60,758 nt of DNA from positions 1-60,758 of the forward strand of contig NZ_JAFFPK010000072.1 of NCBI RefSeq assembly GCF_017590215.1. The letters are read 5' to 3'. A model generated the notes under the pieces. That model made no database searches. It was not told where the DNA came from and saw only the letters and a program-made list of their open reading frames with translations. Position numbers and translations under genes: made by a program. This document shows, one piece after another, positions 60,603-60,758 of the stretch (its first letter is position 1; each line of letters opens with the position of its first letter). The stretch comes from Clostridium sp. CCUG 7971. GTDB lineage: Bacteria > Bacillota > Clostridia > Peptostreptococcales > Peptostreptococcaceae.

Positions 60603-60758
60603 ATTTTAAATTTATGTAAAATACGTATTCAAGAAATCCTTTATCATATGAAATAGTTTTTAAGCTATACTTAAATATCCCTTCTTTTTTTCTGTTAAAA
60701 ATTGATTTCTTTCTTTAAATTTTACATTTGATGAATTATTTTTATCTTCTTCAATAGA
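60603..60758 (-). pseudogene. 3' end of a gene cut by the window edge, frame unclear
   Basis: From 60758 one frame is open for 32 codons (SIEEDKNNSSNVKFKERNQF ...) and stops at 60660-60662. A frame entered by adding one A at the seven-A tract continues EGIFKYSLKTISYDKGFLEY ... to a stop at 60601-60603, just before the terminator. Either a short end or a frameshifted one; the rest is outside the window. Confidence 0.35.

Noticed and set aside
1-60758. CRISPR array, defence island, prophage, tRNA or rRNA genes
   Set aside because: No regularly spaced repeats, no cas or restriction genes, no phage structural genes and no tRNA or rRNA-like sequence were seen.

Overview
The window reads as low-GC (clearly AT-dominated), Gram-positive Clostridia chromosome. 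The supporting features are AGGAGG-type ribosome sites, many short intrinsic terminators, a cysteine-type T-box, HelD, DHHW/AlgI surface O-acylation genes, DUF4179 anti-sigma proteins, SdpI-, TraX- and CPBP-type membrane proteins, and a sigma-K-like promoter that implies sporulation. The Peptostreptococcaceae (Paraclostridium/Paeniclostridium/Romboutsia-like) are my best guess, but that is inference and not a measured placement. No rRNA, tRNA, CRISPR array or prophage is visible.

Layout. 1-600: a large structured RNA on the minus strand, about 555 nt, closed by a 23-bp stem between its ends. 1-4.5 kb: small membrane and unknown proteins and a 2H phosphoesterase. 4.5-9 kb: a peptide-type ABC exporter operon (DUF3139, FtsX permease, ATPase) with a lipoprotein. 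9-15.3 kb: an AlgI-like O-acyltransferase, two DHHW proteins, and upstream an AgrC/LytTR two-component system whose regulator is frameshifted at an A8 tract. The acylation cassette lies between two copies of a repeat that carries the 3' end of the kinase gene. 15.6-18.4 kb: a DeoR regulator and an IS1595-type element with terminal repeats, an 8-bp target duplication, a dead transposase and a passenger gene. 18.5-21.8 kb: an amidohydrolase and small genes. 21.8-25.6 kb: the 5-oxoprolinase operon pxpA / NRAMP-like / pxpB / pxpC. 26-30.7 kb: GNAT, DUF2691-like, TraX and S41 genes with decayed fragments. 30.9-36 kb: two ECF sigma/DUF4179 pairs in opposite orientation around a GrpB and a GNAT gene. 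36-44.5 kb: an Asp-box protein, a broken YcxB gene, a T-box-controlled PatB/MalY-NhaC operon, YciI, a methyltransferase and a CPBP protease. 44.7-49.6 kb: HelD, a C45 acylhydrolase behind an elaborate promoter, and small proteins. 49.8-52.2 kb: a two-bactofilin/YhbD operon and a 31-residue peptide made largely of Cys and Arg. 52.3-60.8 kb: GNAT, a putative spore-surface gene, HIT, a broken exonuclease-BRCT gene, a membrane MutS-like ATPase and an XRE-TPR regulator.

Two themes recur. First, recent lesions: single-base changes in homopolymers split at least four genes (LytTR regulator, a membrane gene at 20.9 kb, YcxB, and the 53.0 kb gene). In-frame stops interrupt two more (S41 peptidase, exonuclease-BRCT). 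Three otherwise intact genes have ATA or ATT where a start codon is expected. This could be real decay or phase variation, or sequencing error. Second, cassettes sit between duplicated gene tails: the acylation operon at 9.1-13.2 kb and the sigma-K-like gene at 53.4-54.3 kb. The strongest candidates for something undescribed are the 555-nt RNA, the Cys/Arg peptide with its 5' hairpin, and the repeat-bounded acylation cassette with its switchable-looking regulator.
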